64,000 nucleotides of DNA from Palauibacter sp965207805 (GTDB taxonomy: Bacteria > Gemmatimonadota > Gemmatimonadetes > Palauibacterales > Palauibacteraceae): positions 3,472,001 to 3,536,000 of the forward strand of contig OZ242312.1 of assembly GCA_965207805.1 (NCBI GenBank), in the 5' to 3' direction. The translations under genes were made by a program, and so were the position numbers. Numbering within the stretch: the first letter of the stretch is position 1; the number at the start of each line of letters is the position of its first letter. This document shows positions 25,390 through 34,815 of the stretch, one piece after another. The notes beneath the pieces were generated by a model. It did no database searches. It was not told where the DNA came from and saw only the letters and a program-made list of their open reading frames with translations.

Positions 25390-26313
25390 ATGCTTGTCAG
25401 AAACGCCGTAGTACCGTCGAGACCGGCCAGGGTCGTCGCCGGCGCCTTCGCCGCGGTTGCATGGTGCGGTGCGCTCGCCTGCGGGGGGGAACCTGGGGGC
25501 GAAGCGCCGGAAACTCCGGCCGATACGTCTCCCTACCACATCCTTGTGACCAACGACGACGGCATAGAGTCGCCGGGCATCGAGGCGCTCGCGACGGCGC
25601 TGCGGGCGGTCGGCGAGGTGACGGTTGTGGCGCCCTGCAGCCAGCAGAGCGGGACGAGCATGAGCATCAGCCTGGACGAGGAGTTCCGCGTCCGGGACAC
25701 GCCGGCGGGGAACTGCGTCGACGCCACGCCGGCCAGCGCCGTCCGCCTCGGGATCCAGGCGCTCGCGCCCGAATCCGGGTTCGATCTTGTCGTGAGCGGG
25801 ATCAACATCGGCGCGAACGTCGGTGAGATCTCGCACATGTCCGGGACGGTGGGGGCCGCGATGATGGGGGCCTACCTGGGGGTGCCGGCGGTGGCGGCCT
25901 CGCGGGACAGCCGTCCGGGCGGGTTCGAGCACGCCGCCGGCATCGTCGCCCGATTCGTCGCGGAACTGCGGCGCCAGGGGCCCGAGATCGGCATCGTCTA
26001 TTCGCTCAACTTTCCGGCCGCGACGGCGGCCGAGACGCGCGGCATCGCGGCCCGGCCCATGGGAGGCAGCTACTTCCGCATCGTCCACGAGGAGGTGACC
26101 GGGGAGCCCGGCGAGGAGATCGCTGGCACCGAGGGAGAGCGGTGGTTCAGTGCGGTGTTCGGGCCTTCCGATGCCATCCCGGCCGGGAGTGACACCGAGG
26201 CGTACAACGAGGGCCTCGTCACGATCACGCCGCTCCGCTTCGACTGGACGGACCGCCCGACCGTCGAGGCTCTGGAAGGGTGGGACCTGGAGGCGCTCCT
26301 CGACCGTCCCTAG
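25390..26313 (+). CDS. surE: SurE-type 5'/3'-nucleotidase with a lipoprotein signal
   Basis: A 307-residue SurE phosphatase. The metal motif VTNDDGIESPG begins near residue 54; downstream are the SGTSMSIS loop, VSGINIGANVG and a YSLNFP strand. SurE hydrolyses nucleoside monophosphates and is normally cytoplasmic. Here a Sec signal with lipobox (WCGALACGG) and a Pro/Glu-rich linker precede the domain, so this copy is probably exported and lipid-anchored. It is flanked by unrelated genes on the other strand. Confidence 0.9.
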   Translation: MLVRNAVVPSRPARVVAGAFAAVAWCGALACGGEPGGEAPETPADTSPYHILVTNDDGIESPGIEALATALRAVGEVTVVAPCSQQSGTSMSISLDEEFRVRDTPAGNCVDATPASAVRLGIQALAPESGFDLVVSGINIGANVGEISHMSGTVGAAMMGAYLGVPAVAASRDSRPGGFEHAAGIVARFVAELRRQGPEIGIVYSLNFPAATAAETRGIAARPMGGSYFRIVHEEVTGEPGEEIAGTEGERWFSAVFGPSDAIPAGSDTEAYNEGLVTITPLRFDWTDRPTVEALEGWDLEALLDRP

Positions 26314-26325
26314 GCCGCGCCCGGA

Positions 26326-27336
26326 CTACCAGCCGAGGACGTAGCCGAACACGAGCGGGGCGACGATCGTCGCGTCGGACTCGATGACGAACTTGGGCGT
26401 GTCCACGTCCAGCTTGCCCCAGGTGATCTTCTCGTTGGGGGCGGCGCCGGAGTAAGAGCCGTAGCTCGTGGTGGAGTCGCTGATCTGACAGAAGTACGAC
26501 CAGTAGGGACACCAGCGCCGCAGGTCCTGCCGGATCATGGGGACGACGCAGATGGGGAAGTCACCCGCGATCCCGCCCCCGATCTGGAACAGGCCGACCG
26601 GCGCCGCGTCCGGGTCGGCGTCGATCCCGGGCGCCTCCTCCAGCGAGCGGCCGGTGCTCGCGTGCACGTACCACTCCGCGAGCGCCGCCATGTACTCCGT
26701 ACCTCCGAGGACGGGCCCGGGACGGCCCAGTCCGCCGGCGAGTTGTTCCGCGACGAGGACGTTGCCCAGCGTGGAGTCTTCCCAACCGGGCACGAACAGC
26801 GGGAGATCGGCTGCCGCGGCGGCCACGAGCCAGGAGTCGGCCGGATCGATCTGGTATCGGTCGGCGAGGGTCCGGTCGCGGATCAACTGGTAGAGGTATT
26901 CGTGCGGGAGCCGGCGCTCGCCCGCGGTGTCGGCCACCCGCCACAGCTCGCGCAGCGGCGCCTCTACCGCGCGAAACGCCTCGGCCTCGGGGATGCAGGT
27001 GTCGGTCACGCGGTTCAGCCCGCGCCGCTCGAGGTCCTTCTCCTGTTCGGCCGTGAGCGCGCGCCAGTCGGGGATGCGCCGGTAATGGTCGTGCGCCACG
27101 AGGTTGAACAGGTCCTCCTCGAGGTTCGCGCCGGTGGCGCAGATCGCGTGCACCTTCCCGGCCCGGATCATCTCCGCGAGGGAGAGGCCGAGTTCGGCCG
27201 TGCTCATGGCGCCCGCCAGCGTGAGGAGCATCTGTCCTCCGCCGTCGACCAGGTCGCGCCAGGCCTCGGCGGCCGCCCGCAGCGCCGCCGCGTTGAAGTG
27301 GCGGTAGTGACGGTCGATGAAGCCGGTGAGCGTCAC
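26326..27336 (-). CDS. Deoxyhypusine synthase-family protein
   Basis: A protein of about 336 residues in the deoxyhypusine synthase/homospermidine synthase-like family, which transfers the aminobutyl group of spermidine. The NAD-binding TLAGAMSTAELG and CATGANLEEDLFN, and the C-terminal NEKITWGKLD with the active-site Lys, are conserved. Bacteria lack eIF5A, so the acceptor is probably a polyamine (homospermidine-type reaction) and not a protein. The start is taken as GTG 27336, after the amidase stop at 27383; a start up to 27447 would overlap the amidase. Confidence 0.85.
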   Translation of the reverse strand: MTLTGFIDRHYRHFNAAALRAAAEAWRDLVDGGGQMLLTLAGAMSTAELGLSLAEMIRAGKVHAICATGANLEEDLFNLVAHDHYRRIPDWRALTAEQEKDLERRGLNRVTDTCIPEAEAFRAVEAPLRELWRVADTAGERRLPHEYLYQLIRDRTLADRYQIDPADSWLVAAAAADLPLFVPGWEDSTLGNVLVAEQLAGGLGRPGPVLGGTEYMAALAEWYVHASTGRSLEEAPGIDADPDAAPVGLFQIGGGIAGDFPICVVPMIRQDLRRWCPYWSYFCQISDSTTSYGSYSGAAPNEKITWGKLDVDTPKFVIESDATIVAPLVFGYVLGW

Positions 27337-27382
27337 GCTCTCCGTCCGGTGGTCGAGGGCGCGCTCGGCGTCGCGGGCACGC

Positions 27383-29059
27383 TCAGACCTGGACGGTCCC
27401 CTGGAACGTCGGCGGACGGCGGACGTTCGTCGCCTGCTCGAAGGCATATGCGAGACGGATGAGCGTCAACTCGCTCCAGGCGCGGCCGCAGAGCGACATG
27501 CCGACCGGGAGGCCACGGATGAACCCCATGGGGACGGACATGTTGGGGTAGGCGGCCATGGCCGGCGGCGTGGAGCACCCGCCCCCACCCCCGCCGGAGG
27601 CATCGAGTGGGTCCTGCATGGCGGGGATCCCCGCCGTGATCCCGACGAGCGCGTCCAGCCGCTGCTCATCCATGGCCCGGTCGATCCCTTCTTCGCGGGA
27701 AAGGCGATGGCTCGCGGCCAGCGCGTCGAGGTAGCGCTGGTCGGTGAGCGGTCCGCGTTCCTGCGAGCGCACGTGCAGTTCCTGCCCGTAGAGGGCGAGT
27801 TCGAGGTCGTGGTTCGCCTCGTTGTACTCGATGAGTTCGGCCAGCGACTTGATCGGGGCGTCTGGACCGAGCGACGCCAGGTAGGCGTTGAGATCCGCCT
27901 TGAACTCGTGGTACAGCACCTCCATCTCGTACTCGTTGCCGAATCGGAGTTCCTCGGGGAGCGAGACGGGATCGACGACGGTCGCGCCCTCGGCCCGCAT
28001 GACGTCGAGCGCCTCCTCGAACAGGGCATCGACGCGGCTGTCGAAGCCGGCGTACTCGCGCAGAACGCCGACGCGGGCGCCGTCGAGGCCGGCCGGGTCG
28101 AGCGCGCCGGTGTAGTCGGTCAGGAAGTTGCCCGCGCTCGCGGCGGTCAGCGGGTCGCGGGGGTCGACGCCGACCATGGTGCCGAGCATGATCGCGGCGT
28201 CGCGCACGGTGCGGGCCATGGGGCCGGTGCTGTCCTGGCTGTGGGCGATGGGGATGACCCCGCCCCGGCTGTGGAGGCCGATCGTGGGCTTGATGCCGAC
28301 GAGGCAGTTGCGCGACGACGGGCCGACGATCGAGCCGTCGGTCTCGGAGCCGATCGTCGCGACCGCGAGGTTGGCCGCGGCCGCGGACCCGGACCCGGAA
28401 CTCGACCCTCCCGGCGTGCGGTCGAGCGCGTACGGGTTCCTGCAGAAGCCGCCCCGGCCGCCGTCCCACCCGCGGCCGCTCCAGCCCGACGCCCCGAACT
28501 CGAACGACTTCCAGCCCGCCCACTCGCTCATGTTCGCCTTGCCGAGCAACAGCGCCCCGGCCGAGCGCAGCCCCGCCGCCACGAACGAATCCTGCGGCGC
28601 GATGGACCCGAGGAGCGCCGTCGACCCGGCCGTCGTCGTCATCCCGTCCGCCGTATCGACGTTGTCCTTCAGCAGCAGCGGGATCCCGTGCAGCGGTCCT
28701 CTCGGCCCCGAGGCCTGGAACTCGCGGTCGAGTTCGTCGGCGATCTCGAGCGCGTCGGGGTTCGTCTCGAGCACCGCGAACAGGCGCGGTCCCTGCCGGT
28801 TCAATGCCTCGATCCGCTCCAGGTACATCTCCGTGATCGATCGGCACGTGTACTCGCCCGACCGCATCCCCGCGTGGACCTCGTCGATCGTGATCTCCTC
28901 GAGCGCGAAGTCCGGGAGGTCGGCCGCGGAGGTGTCGTCCCCCGATCCTCCGAATCCGGAGCCAGGGGCGTCGTCCCGGGGCGCGCAGCCGCCGAGGGAG
29001 AGCAGGGCGCCGGCCGCCGCGCCGGCCTGCAGGAAAGTGCGCCGATCCATCTCGGACAT
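27383..29059 (-). CDS. Tat-exported amidase-signature enzyme
   Basis: A 558-residue amidase of the GatA/AS family. A Tat signal DRRTFLQAG with lipobox LLSLGGC leads the protein to the outside as a lipoprotein. The Ser-cisSer-Lys centre is visible: Lys in LLLKDNVDT, Gly/Ser-rich TPGGSSSGSGSAAAAN with the cis-Ser, and the nucleophile Ser in ETDGSIVGPSS. It hydrolyses carboxamides; the substrate is unknown. It reads in the same direction as the deoxyhypusine-synthase-like gene 46 nt downstream. Confidence 0.93.
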   Translation of the reverse strand: MSEMDRRTFLQAGAAAGALLSLGGCAPRDDAPGSGFGGSGDDTSAADLPDFALEEITIDEVHAGMRSGEYTCRSITEMYLERIEALNRQGPRLFAVLETNPDALEIADELDREFQASGPRGPLHGIPLLLKDNVDTADGMTTTAGSTALLGSIAPQDSFVAAGLRSAGALLLGKANMSEWAGWKSFEFGASGWSGRGWDGGRGGFCRNPYALDRTPGGSSSGSGSAAAANLAVATIGSETDGSIVGPSSRNCLVGIKPTIGLHSRGGVIPIAHSQDSTGPMARTVRDAAIMLGTMVGVDPRDPLTAASAGNFLTDYTGALDPAGLDGARVGVLREYAGFDSRVDALFEEALDVMRAEGATVVDPVSLPEELRFGNEYEMEVLYHEFKADLNAYLASLGPDAPIKSLAELIEYNEANHDLELALYGQELHVRSQERGPLTDQRYLDALAASHRLSREEGIDRAMDEQRLDALVGITAGIPAMQDPLDASGGGGGGCSTPPAMAAYPNMSVPMGFIRGLPVGMSLCGRAWSELTLIRLAYAFEQATNVRRPPTFQGTVQV

Positions 29060-29254
29060 GGTTCGTTCCTTCCGGTCTCGAGGGTCCGCCGCGCCGCGGA
29101 AACGCCCGGCCCGGCTCCGCGATGGACGCATCATGGACGCCGCTTCGTCCAACGGTCAATGAGCCCGCCCGCCGCGGCCCCGCTTCGGCGCCATTGACGC
29201 CCGCCCGCGTCCCGCTCCACCGTCCGAGGTCACCCATGCCCTAAGGAGATGAGG

Positions 29255-30811
29255 ATGAGGGCCACCCTCAAACGTCGCGGCCTCGCGCGGATTGGCGTCG
29301 CGCTTGTTGTCGTGTCCCTGGACGCGGCCGACGTGCGCGGACAGGCCGTCCCGGATTTCTCGTCTGTCCGTGACGAGATCCGGCGCGCGCTCGTAGCCTG
29401 GGACCAGCCCTCCATGGCCGTCGCCGTCGCGCTGGGCGGGGAGGTCGTGTGGGAGGAGGGGTTCGGATGGGCGGACCGGGAGCGGCGGATCCCGGCCACG
29501 GAACACACGATGTACTCGCTCGCCTCGATCTCGAAGCCGATCACGGCCACCGGCCTCATGATCCTCGTGGAACGGGGCCTCGTCGACCTCGACGCGCCGG
29601 CCAACGAGTACCTCGGCCCGGCGAAGATCGACGGGAGGGCCTGGGACGCGGCTGGCGCCACGGTGCGGCGGGTCGCGAGCCACACGGCGGGCCTCCCCCT
29701 CCACTACCAGTTCTTCTACGAGGACGAACCGTACCGCCGGCCACACATGGACGAGACGATCCGGCGCTACGCCAATCTCGTGACCGCCCCGGACGAACGC
29801 TGGAACTACTCGAACCTCGGCTACGGGATCCTCGATTACATCATCGAGCGCGCCTCGGGGCAGTCCTACCCTGACTTCATGCGGGACGAGGTGTTTCAGC
29901 CGCTGGGCCTCACGCGGACCTCGGTCGGCATCGGCCCGGGGCTCGAGGATTTCACGGCAACGCGGTACGCGACGGACCAGAGTCCGATTCCGTTCTACGA
30001 TTTCGATCACCCCGGTGGCTCGGCCGTGTTCAGCAGCGCGCACGACCTCGTCCGCTTCGGGATGTTCCACCTCGGCCACGACCTCGACCGTCAGCGGAGG
30101 ATCATCTCAGACGCGTCCATCGAGCGCATGCGGGAGCCGAGCGGGAGCAGCGGTCCCGCCGCCGAATACGGCATCGGCTGGTCGCTGCGCGAACTGCCGG
30201 GCGGCCTCCGGCTCCAGCGCCACGGCGGCGGGATGGGCGGTGTCCGCACCGAACTCGCGATCGCCCCGGAGGAGAACGCGGCGGTCGTCGTCCTCTCGAA
30301 CTCCGCGACGCCCCTCACCGGCTACGTCTCGAACCTCCTCTGGCACACGATGTTCCCGGACGCCGTGCCGAAGCCGACGCCCCCGGAGGTCCCGGATCCG
30401 CACCGGCTCGAGCGCGAGGGGATCCTCGAGGAGGCCGGGGACGGCGCGGCCCCGCTGATCGACTTCGCGCCCATGCCGGAGCTTGCCGGGGAGTGGGTCG
30501 GCGAGGTCCACACCCACCTCGGGCCGCACCGGCTGGCGCTCGCGATCGACGACGGGGGACGCGCCCACGTCCAGCTCGGCGACGACCTGTGGACGCTGCT
30601 CAACAACGGCCGCTTCGACGGCGAGTACCTGAGAGGCGGCTTCAGAAGCGACATCGGCACCGAGGACGCGAACCGGACCGACTACGTGCTGTCCGTCGAA
30701 CTCAGGCTCCGAGGCGACACGCTGAACGGTTCGGTGATGGCCATCACGCTCCCGAACGTGCGCCTGGGGAATGCGCTCACCCACTGGGCGGAACTGCACC
30801 GCCGTCGCTGA
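29255..30811 (+). CDS. Secreted serine hydrolase, beta-lactamase/DD-peptidase fold
   Basis: A 518-residue class C beta-lactamase-related protein. A signal peptide ends near VRGQAV. The SxxK nucleophile is in LASISKPIT, YxN in NYSNLGYG and the HxG-type third motif in RHGGGMGG. A C-terminal domain of about 120 residues follows. Such proteins include esterases, D-amino-acid peptidases and beta-lactamases; the activity is not predictable. AAGGAG lies 6 nt before ATG 29255, so this is preferred to ATG 29249. Confidence 0.9.
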   Translation: MRATLKRRGLARIGVALVVVSLDAADVRGQAVPDFSSVRDEIRRALVAWDQPSMAVAVALGGEVVWEEGFGWADRERRIPATEHTMYSLASISKPITATGLMILVERGLVDLDAPANEYLGPAKIDGRAWDAAGATVRRVASHTAGLPLHYQFFYEDEPYRRPHMDETIRRYANLVTAPDERWNYSNLGYGILDYIIERASGQSYPDFMRDEVFQPLGLTRTSVGIGPGLEDFTATRYATDQSPIPFYDFDHPGGSAVFSSAHDLVRFGMFHLGHDLDRQRRIISDASIERMREPSGSSGPAAEYGIGWSLRELPGGLRLQRHGGGMGGVRTELAIAPEENAAVVVLSNSATPLTGYVSNLLWHTMFPDAVPKPTPPEVPDPHRLEREGILEEAGDGAAPLIDFAPMPELAGEWVGEVHTHLGPHRLALAIDDGGRAHVQLGDDLWTLLNNGRFDGEYLRGGFRSDIGTEDANRTDYVLSVELRLRGDTLNGSVMAITLPNVRLGNALTHWAELHRRR

Positions 30812-30867
30812 GGCCGCAGCGAGTTCGGCCGCCCCCGAAACGACCGGTGAAAGAGATGGAGAATGAC

Positions 30868-32886
30868 ATGACGCGATCGGACCGGCTGGACCGTCGATTC
30901 GGGATCCCGCTGTGGGCGGTTGCGCTGTTCGCAGTCGCGCCGTTCGCAGCCGGGTGCGGACCGCCGGAAGACGCGACGGACGCGCCGCCACCGACTCCGG
31001 CCCAGACGGCCGCCGCCCAGACGGAGGCCGAAGCGGCCGCGGCGGCGCACCACGAGGTTCTCGCCGCGAACTACGAGAAGTCCGAGTACATGATCGCGAT
31101 GCGGGACGGGATCGAACTGTACACGCTCGTCTACGAGCCGCGGGACCGCTCGCGCGAGTATCCCATCCTCCTCTTCCGCACGCCGTATTCCATCGGCCCC
31201 TACGAACCCGGGGAATACCGGAACCCGCTCGGGCCGTCACGGGAGTTCGACCTTTCCGGCTACATCTTCGCCTTCCAGGACGTGCGTGGGCAGTTCCGGT
31301 CGAAAGGAGAGTTCGAGGTCATCCGCGCCCCCGCGCCGGAACCCCGCGGCCCGACCGATACCGACGAGATCACCGACAACTGGGACACGATCGAGTGGCT
31401 GCTCGCGAACGTGGACAACCACAACGGGCGCGTGGGACAGTGGGGGATCTCCTACCCCGGCTGGCAGACCGTGATGGGAATGGTGGACGCGCACCCGGCA
31501 CTCGTGGCGTCGTCGCCCCAGGCCTCGCCGTCGGACATGTTCATCGGCGACGACTGGCACCATAACGGGGCCTTCCGGATCATGTACGCCTTCTCGTGGC
31601 TGTCGGGGAACGCCCGCCGCCGCGACGGCCCGACGGACACGCGCGGGGCCCGCTTCGACTACGGCACGACCTCCGGCTACGACTTCTTCCTCAACGCCGG
31701 TTCCGCCGCCACGGTGGACGAACTCTACTTCCACGGCGACGTGCCCGCGTGGCGCGACTTCATCGAGCACCCCAACTACGACGAGTTCTGGCAGCGGCAG
31801 AACGCCCTCCGCTACCTCGACGACGTCCGTCCCGCGACGCTGAACGTGGCGGGCTGGTTCGACACCGAGGACTTCTACGGCCCGATGTCCATCTACCGGA
31901 CCGTCGAGGCAGAGAATCCCGGCCTCGAGAACACGCTCGTCGTCGGCCCCTGGCTGCACGGAGGCTGGCGGCGCATGGACGGCGACTTCCTCGGCTGCAT
32001 CGCCTTCGACACGAAGACCTCGCACCACTTCCAGCGCGAGTTCCAGTACCCCTTCTTCGAGCACCACTTGAAGGATGACGGCACATGGGACGCGACGGAG
32101 GCCCACGTCTTCCTCACGGGGACGAACGAGTGGCGCGCCTACGACTCCTGGCCGCCGGCGGACGTCACGCCGGTGAGCCTGTACCTGGGGCCCGACGGGA
32201 CGCTGGGCTTCGAGCCGCCGGGCGAGGGCGCGAACCCCGCCGCCGATCCGCAGGGCGACTCGCAGATTGACTCGCACGCCGATTCATACGTCAGCGACCC
32301 GAGCAACCCGGTGCCGTTCTCCGCCGAGGAACGCACGACGCTCGGCCACCTGTGGAAAGTGGAGGACCAGCGCTTCGCCTCGGGGCGCCCCGACGTCCTC
32401 GTCTATGTATCCGAGCCGCTGGAGGAGGATCTCACCATCGCGGGTCCGATCGGTGCCGAGATCTTCGTCTCCACGACGGGGACCGACTCCGACTGGATCG
32501 TGAAGCTGATCGACGTCTATCCGGAGGACGCGCCGCCCAGCGCGAATTGCGACGTCCCCATGGGCGGCTACCAGATGCACCTCGCGGGCGAGATCATGCG
32601 TGGCCGCTTCCGGAACGACCTCGAGAACCCCGAGCCGATGGTGCCGGGAGAGGTCACGCGGATCGAGATCGACCTGCGCGACCGCTTCCACACCTTCAGG
32701 GCCGGGCACCGGCTGATGGTCCACGTCCAGAGTTCATGGTTCCCCGCCTACGACCGGAACCCGCAGACCTTCGTCGACACGTACCGCGCCACGCCGGACG
32801 ACTACCAGGCCGCCACTCAGACCGTGTACCGCTCCGGCGACTATCCTTCACGCGTAATCCTCGGCGTCCTGCCGGAAGATCCCTAA
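30868..32886 (+). CDS. CocE/NonD family hydrolase (X-Pro dipeptidyl-peptidase fold), exported lipoprotein
   Basis: A 672-residue alpha/beta hydrolase. The signal sequence ends in a lipobox (FAAGCGPP), followed by an Ala/Thr-rich linker. The catalytic Ser is in GQWGISYPGW, the Asp in NVAGWFDTEDF, and the His in VVGPWLHGGW. A C-terminal jelly-roll domain (from about residue 440) is typical of cocaine esterase/glutaryl-acylase/X-Pro dipeptidyl peptidases. A GGAG precedes ATG 30868 by six bases. It follows the serine hydrolase in the same direction, 56 nt away, likely one operon with the PD40 gene. Confidence 0.93.
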   Translation: MTRSDRLDRRFGIPLWAVALFAVAPFAAGCGPPEDATDAPPPTPAQTAAAQTEAEAAAAAHHEVLAANYEKSEYMIAMRDGIELYTLVYEPRDRSREYPILLFRTPYSIGPYEPGEYRNPLGPSREFDLSGYIFAFQDVRGQFRSKGEFEVIRAPAPEPRGPTDTDEITDNWDTIEWLLANVDNHNGRVGQWGISYPGWQTVMGMVDAHPALVASSPQASPSDMFIGDDWHHNGAFRIMYAFSWLSGNARRRDGPTDTRGARFDYGTTSGYDFFLNAGSAATVDELYFHGDVPAWRDFIEHPNYDEFWQRQNALRYLDDVRPATLNVAGWFDTEDFYGPMSIYRTVEAENPGLENTLVVGPWLHGGWRRMDGDFLGCIAFDTKTSHHFQREFQYPFFEHHLKDDGTWDATEAHVFLTGTNEWRAYDSWPPADVTPVSLYLGPDGTLGFEPPGEGANPAADPQGDSQIDSHADSYVSDPSNPVPFSAEERTTLGHLWKVEDQRFASGRPDVLVYVSEPLEEDLTIAGPIGAEIFVSTTGTDSDWIVKLIDVYPEDAPPSANCDVPMGGYQMHLAGEIMRGRFRNDLENPEPMVPGEVTRIEIDLRDRFHTFRAGHRLMVHVQSSWFPAYDRNPQTFVDTYRATPDDYQAATQTVYRSGDYPSRVILGVLPEDP

Positions 32887-32909
32887 CCGAAACGCCCCCG
32901 GAGGAAGGG

Positions 32910-33935
32910 ATGGCACGAATGACTCTGCGAACCACGACGACCTTGGCGCTTGTGCTCTCGGCCGGGATCGCCTGCGCACCGGAAGACGGGGCCGATCCTG
33001 AAGTTGCCGGCTCTGAAGAGGCCGGCGCCTTCCCGGCCGAACCGCCGGACGGGCCGATGCCGGAGATCGGGCCGGCGCCGGCGGACTACACGCCGACGGC
33101 GGCAGGCGCTCCCTCGACCGACATCTGGCTGGGGACGCTTGTCCGCGAGGGTGGGGCGCTCTCGATTCCGGACCTCGGCCGCGGGACGGACCGCGACGGT
33201 TACGACAACCAGCCCAGCTTCCTGCTCGACGGTTCGGCGGTCCTCCATACGGCGGCGCTGGACCGCAGGCAGACCGAGATCATGCGGCTCGCGGCGGCGT
33301 CCAGCGCCGAGCCCGGCGCCTCAGAGCGGCTGACGACCACGGAGGAGGCGAGCGAATTCTCGGCGCTCCAGATCCCGGGGCAGGACGCCTTCTCCGCGAT
33401 CCACGAGATCCGCGGCATGCAGTACCTGTGGCGCTACGACCTCTCGGGCGAACCGCTGGGACCGATCTTCGCCACCGCCGAGCCGGTGGGATACCACGCG
33501 TGGGCCAACGAACACGTCGTGGCGATGTTCATCCTCGGCAGCCCGCCCACTCTCCAAGTGGGTGACGCCATCACCGGCGAGATCGAGGTCGTGGCCGAGC
33601 GTCCGGGCCGGTCCATCCACCGGATTCCGGGGACGGAAGAGATCTCCTTCGTGAGGAAGGCCTCGGACGAGGAGTGGTGGATCGAGCGCTTCGACCCGAC
33701 CGCCGGCACCAGCACGCCGATTACGCGTACGCTCCCGGGGCGCGAGGACTACGCCTGGACGCCCGAGGGCGAGATCCTCATGGGTGACGACTCGCGCCTG
33801 TTCGCGTGGTCAGAGGGCTCGGACTGGACGGAGATCGCGGACTTTTCGGACCTCGGCATCGAGGGCATCACACGCCTCACCGTGAGCCCCGACGGCTCCC
33901 GCATCGCGATCGTCGCCAACCGCCCGGCGGGCTGA
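32910..33935 (+). CDS. PD40/TolB-like beta-propeller lipoprotein
   Basis: A 341-residue lipoprotein (VLSAGIACAPE lipobox). Its propeller repeats include QPSFLLDGSAVLHTA, DYAWTPEGEILMGDD and RLTVSPDGSRIAIVANR, the WD40-like PD40 pattern. It likely binds peptides or carbohydrates in the periplasm. It starts 23 nt after the CocE gene with GGAGG upstream and ends the operon at a hairpin. Confidence 0.85.
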   Translation: MARMTLRTTTTLALVLSAGIACAPEDGADPEVAGSEEAGAFPAEPPDGPMPEIGPAPADYTPTAAGAPSTDIWLGTLVREGGALSIPDLGRGTDRDGYDNQPSFLLDGSAVLHTAALDRRQTEIMRLAAASSAEPGASERLTTTEEASEFSALQIPGQDAFSAIHEIRGMQYLWRYDLSGEPLGPIFATAEPVGYHAWANEHVVAMFILGSPPTLQVGDAITGEIEVVAERPGRSIHRIPGTEEISFVRKASDEEWWIERFDPTAGTSTPITRTLPGREDYAWTPEGEILMGDDSRLFAWSEGSDWTEIADFSDLGIEGITRLTVSPDGSRIAIVANRPAG

Positions 33936-33936
33936 C

Positions 33937-33975
33937 GACGTTCCGGCGGGCCGACGACGTGCCCGCGGGAACGTC
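33937..33975 (+). terminator. Hairpin terminator-like repeat after the PD40 gene
   Basis: The arms GACGTTCCGGCGGG (33937-33950) and CCCGCGGGAACGTC (33962-33975) pair with one mismatch. Same family of arms as 5968-5981 and 8738-8777. No T-run. Confidence 0.5.
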
Positions 33976-33989
33976 TGCGGCCGCCCGCT

Positions 33990-34048
33990 ACTCGAAGGGG
34001 AGGCGGTCGAGTCTCTGCGTGAGTCCTACGCGCTCTGGCGAGAGGCAC
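33990..34048 (-). pseudogene. Remnant of the 3' end of a DapB-family gene
   Basis: On the minus strand this reads LSPERVGLTQRLDRLPFE-stop, almost the last 18 codons of the intact DapB-family gene at 41875. The homology continues through the hairpin-like flank (about 33963-34048 against 41848-41930). It is a fragment with no start. Confidence 0.75.
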
Positions 34049-34194
34049 GCAGGGAACGGAAAGCACCAAAATCATCCCTTTCTATCGGTTTTCCCTCTAT
34101 TGCCATAGACATCGCCTCTGTCTTTGTTCTGCACTTCAATAGCAAATTCCTCTACTGCCACGATTCACGACAGTACCGGGGAAGGACTAAAGAC

Positions 34195-34776
34195 GTGAAG
34201 AGGGCCTGCCGCTCCGTTTCGGGGATCACGCTTTCGTGGATCACTATGTTGGCGATGATGGGCTCTGCGGTCCCGGTACGAGCCCAGCATGTCGGGGATC
34301 GGGTTCGCGTTTTCCTCCCGGATTCTACAACCATTGGGCAGGTGACCGCCGTCAGCGACGAAGGGTTCGAGATCGTGCGGGACAGCACGCTGTTCTCCTT
34401 CAAGTTTCAATCGATCGAAAACCTGGACCGGAGCATGGGCACCAAGCGCCTCGGCCTGGAGGGGATCCTGGTAGGTGCATGGATTCCACTATCCCTTGGC
34501 GGCAGGATTCTCGTGGGCTGCGGGGAAGCGGTGGACTCGGAGGCAGGCGCCGTCGTTTTCTTCCTTCTTTGCTTCCCTGTGGCCGCGACCCTCGTGGTGG
34601 TCGGAACACCGATTGGAGCCGTCGTCGGTGGCATTGTGGGCATCTTCATCCAGCGTGAGGAGTGGGAATCGATTCCACTTGGCGACCGTCCGGGACGCTT
34701 GAGTCTTATCCTGCCGCGGTTCGATCTCGACGGGCATATCGGGCTGGAGTTGGGGGTCCGCATACGGATCCCGTAG
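34195..34776 (+). CDS. Exported small membrane-associated protein, tandem paralogue 1
   Basis: A 193-residue protein: signal peptide ending near VRAQH, then a small beta region VGDRVRVFLPDSTTIGQVTAV, then two long hydrophobic glycine-rich helices (AVVFFLLCFPVAATLVVV; AVVGGIVGIF) and a C-terminal beta strand. It matches the next gene in layout. Function unknown. Confidence 0.78.
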   Translation: MKRACRSVSGITLSWITMLAMMGSAVPVRAQHVGDRVRVFLPDSTTIGQVTAVSDEGFEIVRDSTLFSFKFQSIENLDRSMGTKRLGLEGILVGAWIPLSLGGRILVGCGEAVDSEAGAVVFFLLCFPVAATLVVVGTPIGAVVGGIVGIFIQREEWESIPLGDRPGRLSLILPRFDLDGHIGLELGVRIRIP

Positions 34777-34815
34777 CCTAACGCCGGACCGGACGCGACT
34801 CCGAGGCATGTAAGC

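Noticed and set aside
26709..26724. GACGGGCCCGG inside the deoxyhypusine-synthase-like gene as a right att site for island 2
   Set aside because: It lies on the wrong side of the integrase, inside a conserved gene, and is short enough to occur by chance in GC-rich DNA.
27317..29197. A 626-codon plus-strand frame opposite the amidase
   Set aside because: The minus strand encodes a clear Tat amidase with all catalytic motifs; the plus frame is a compositional shadow.
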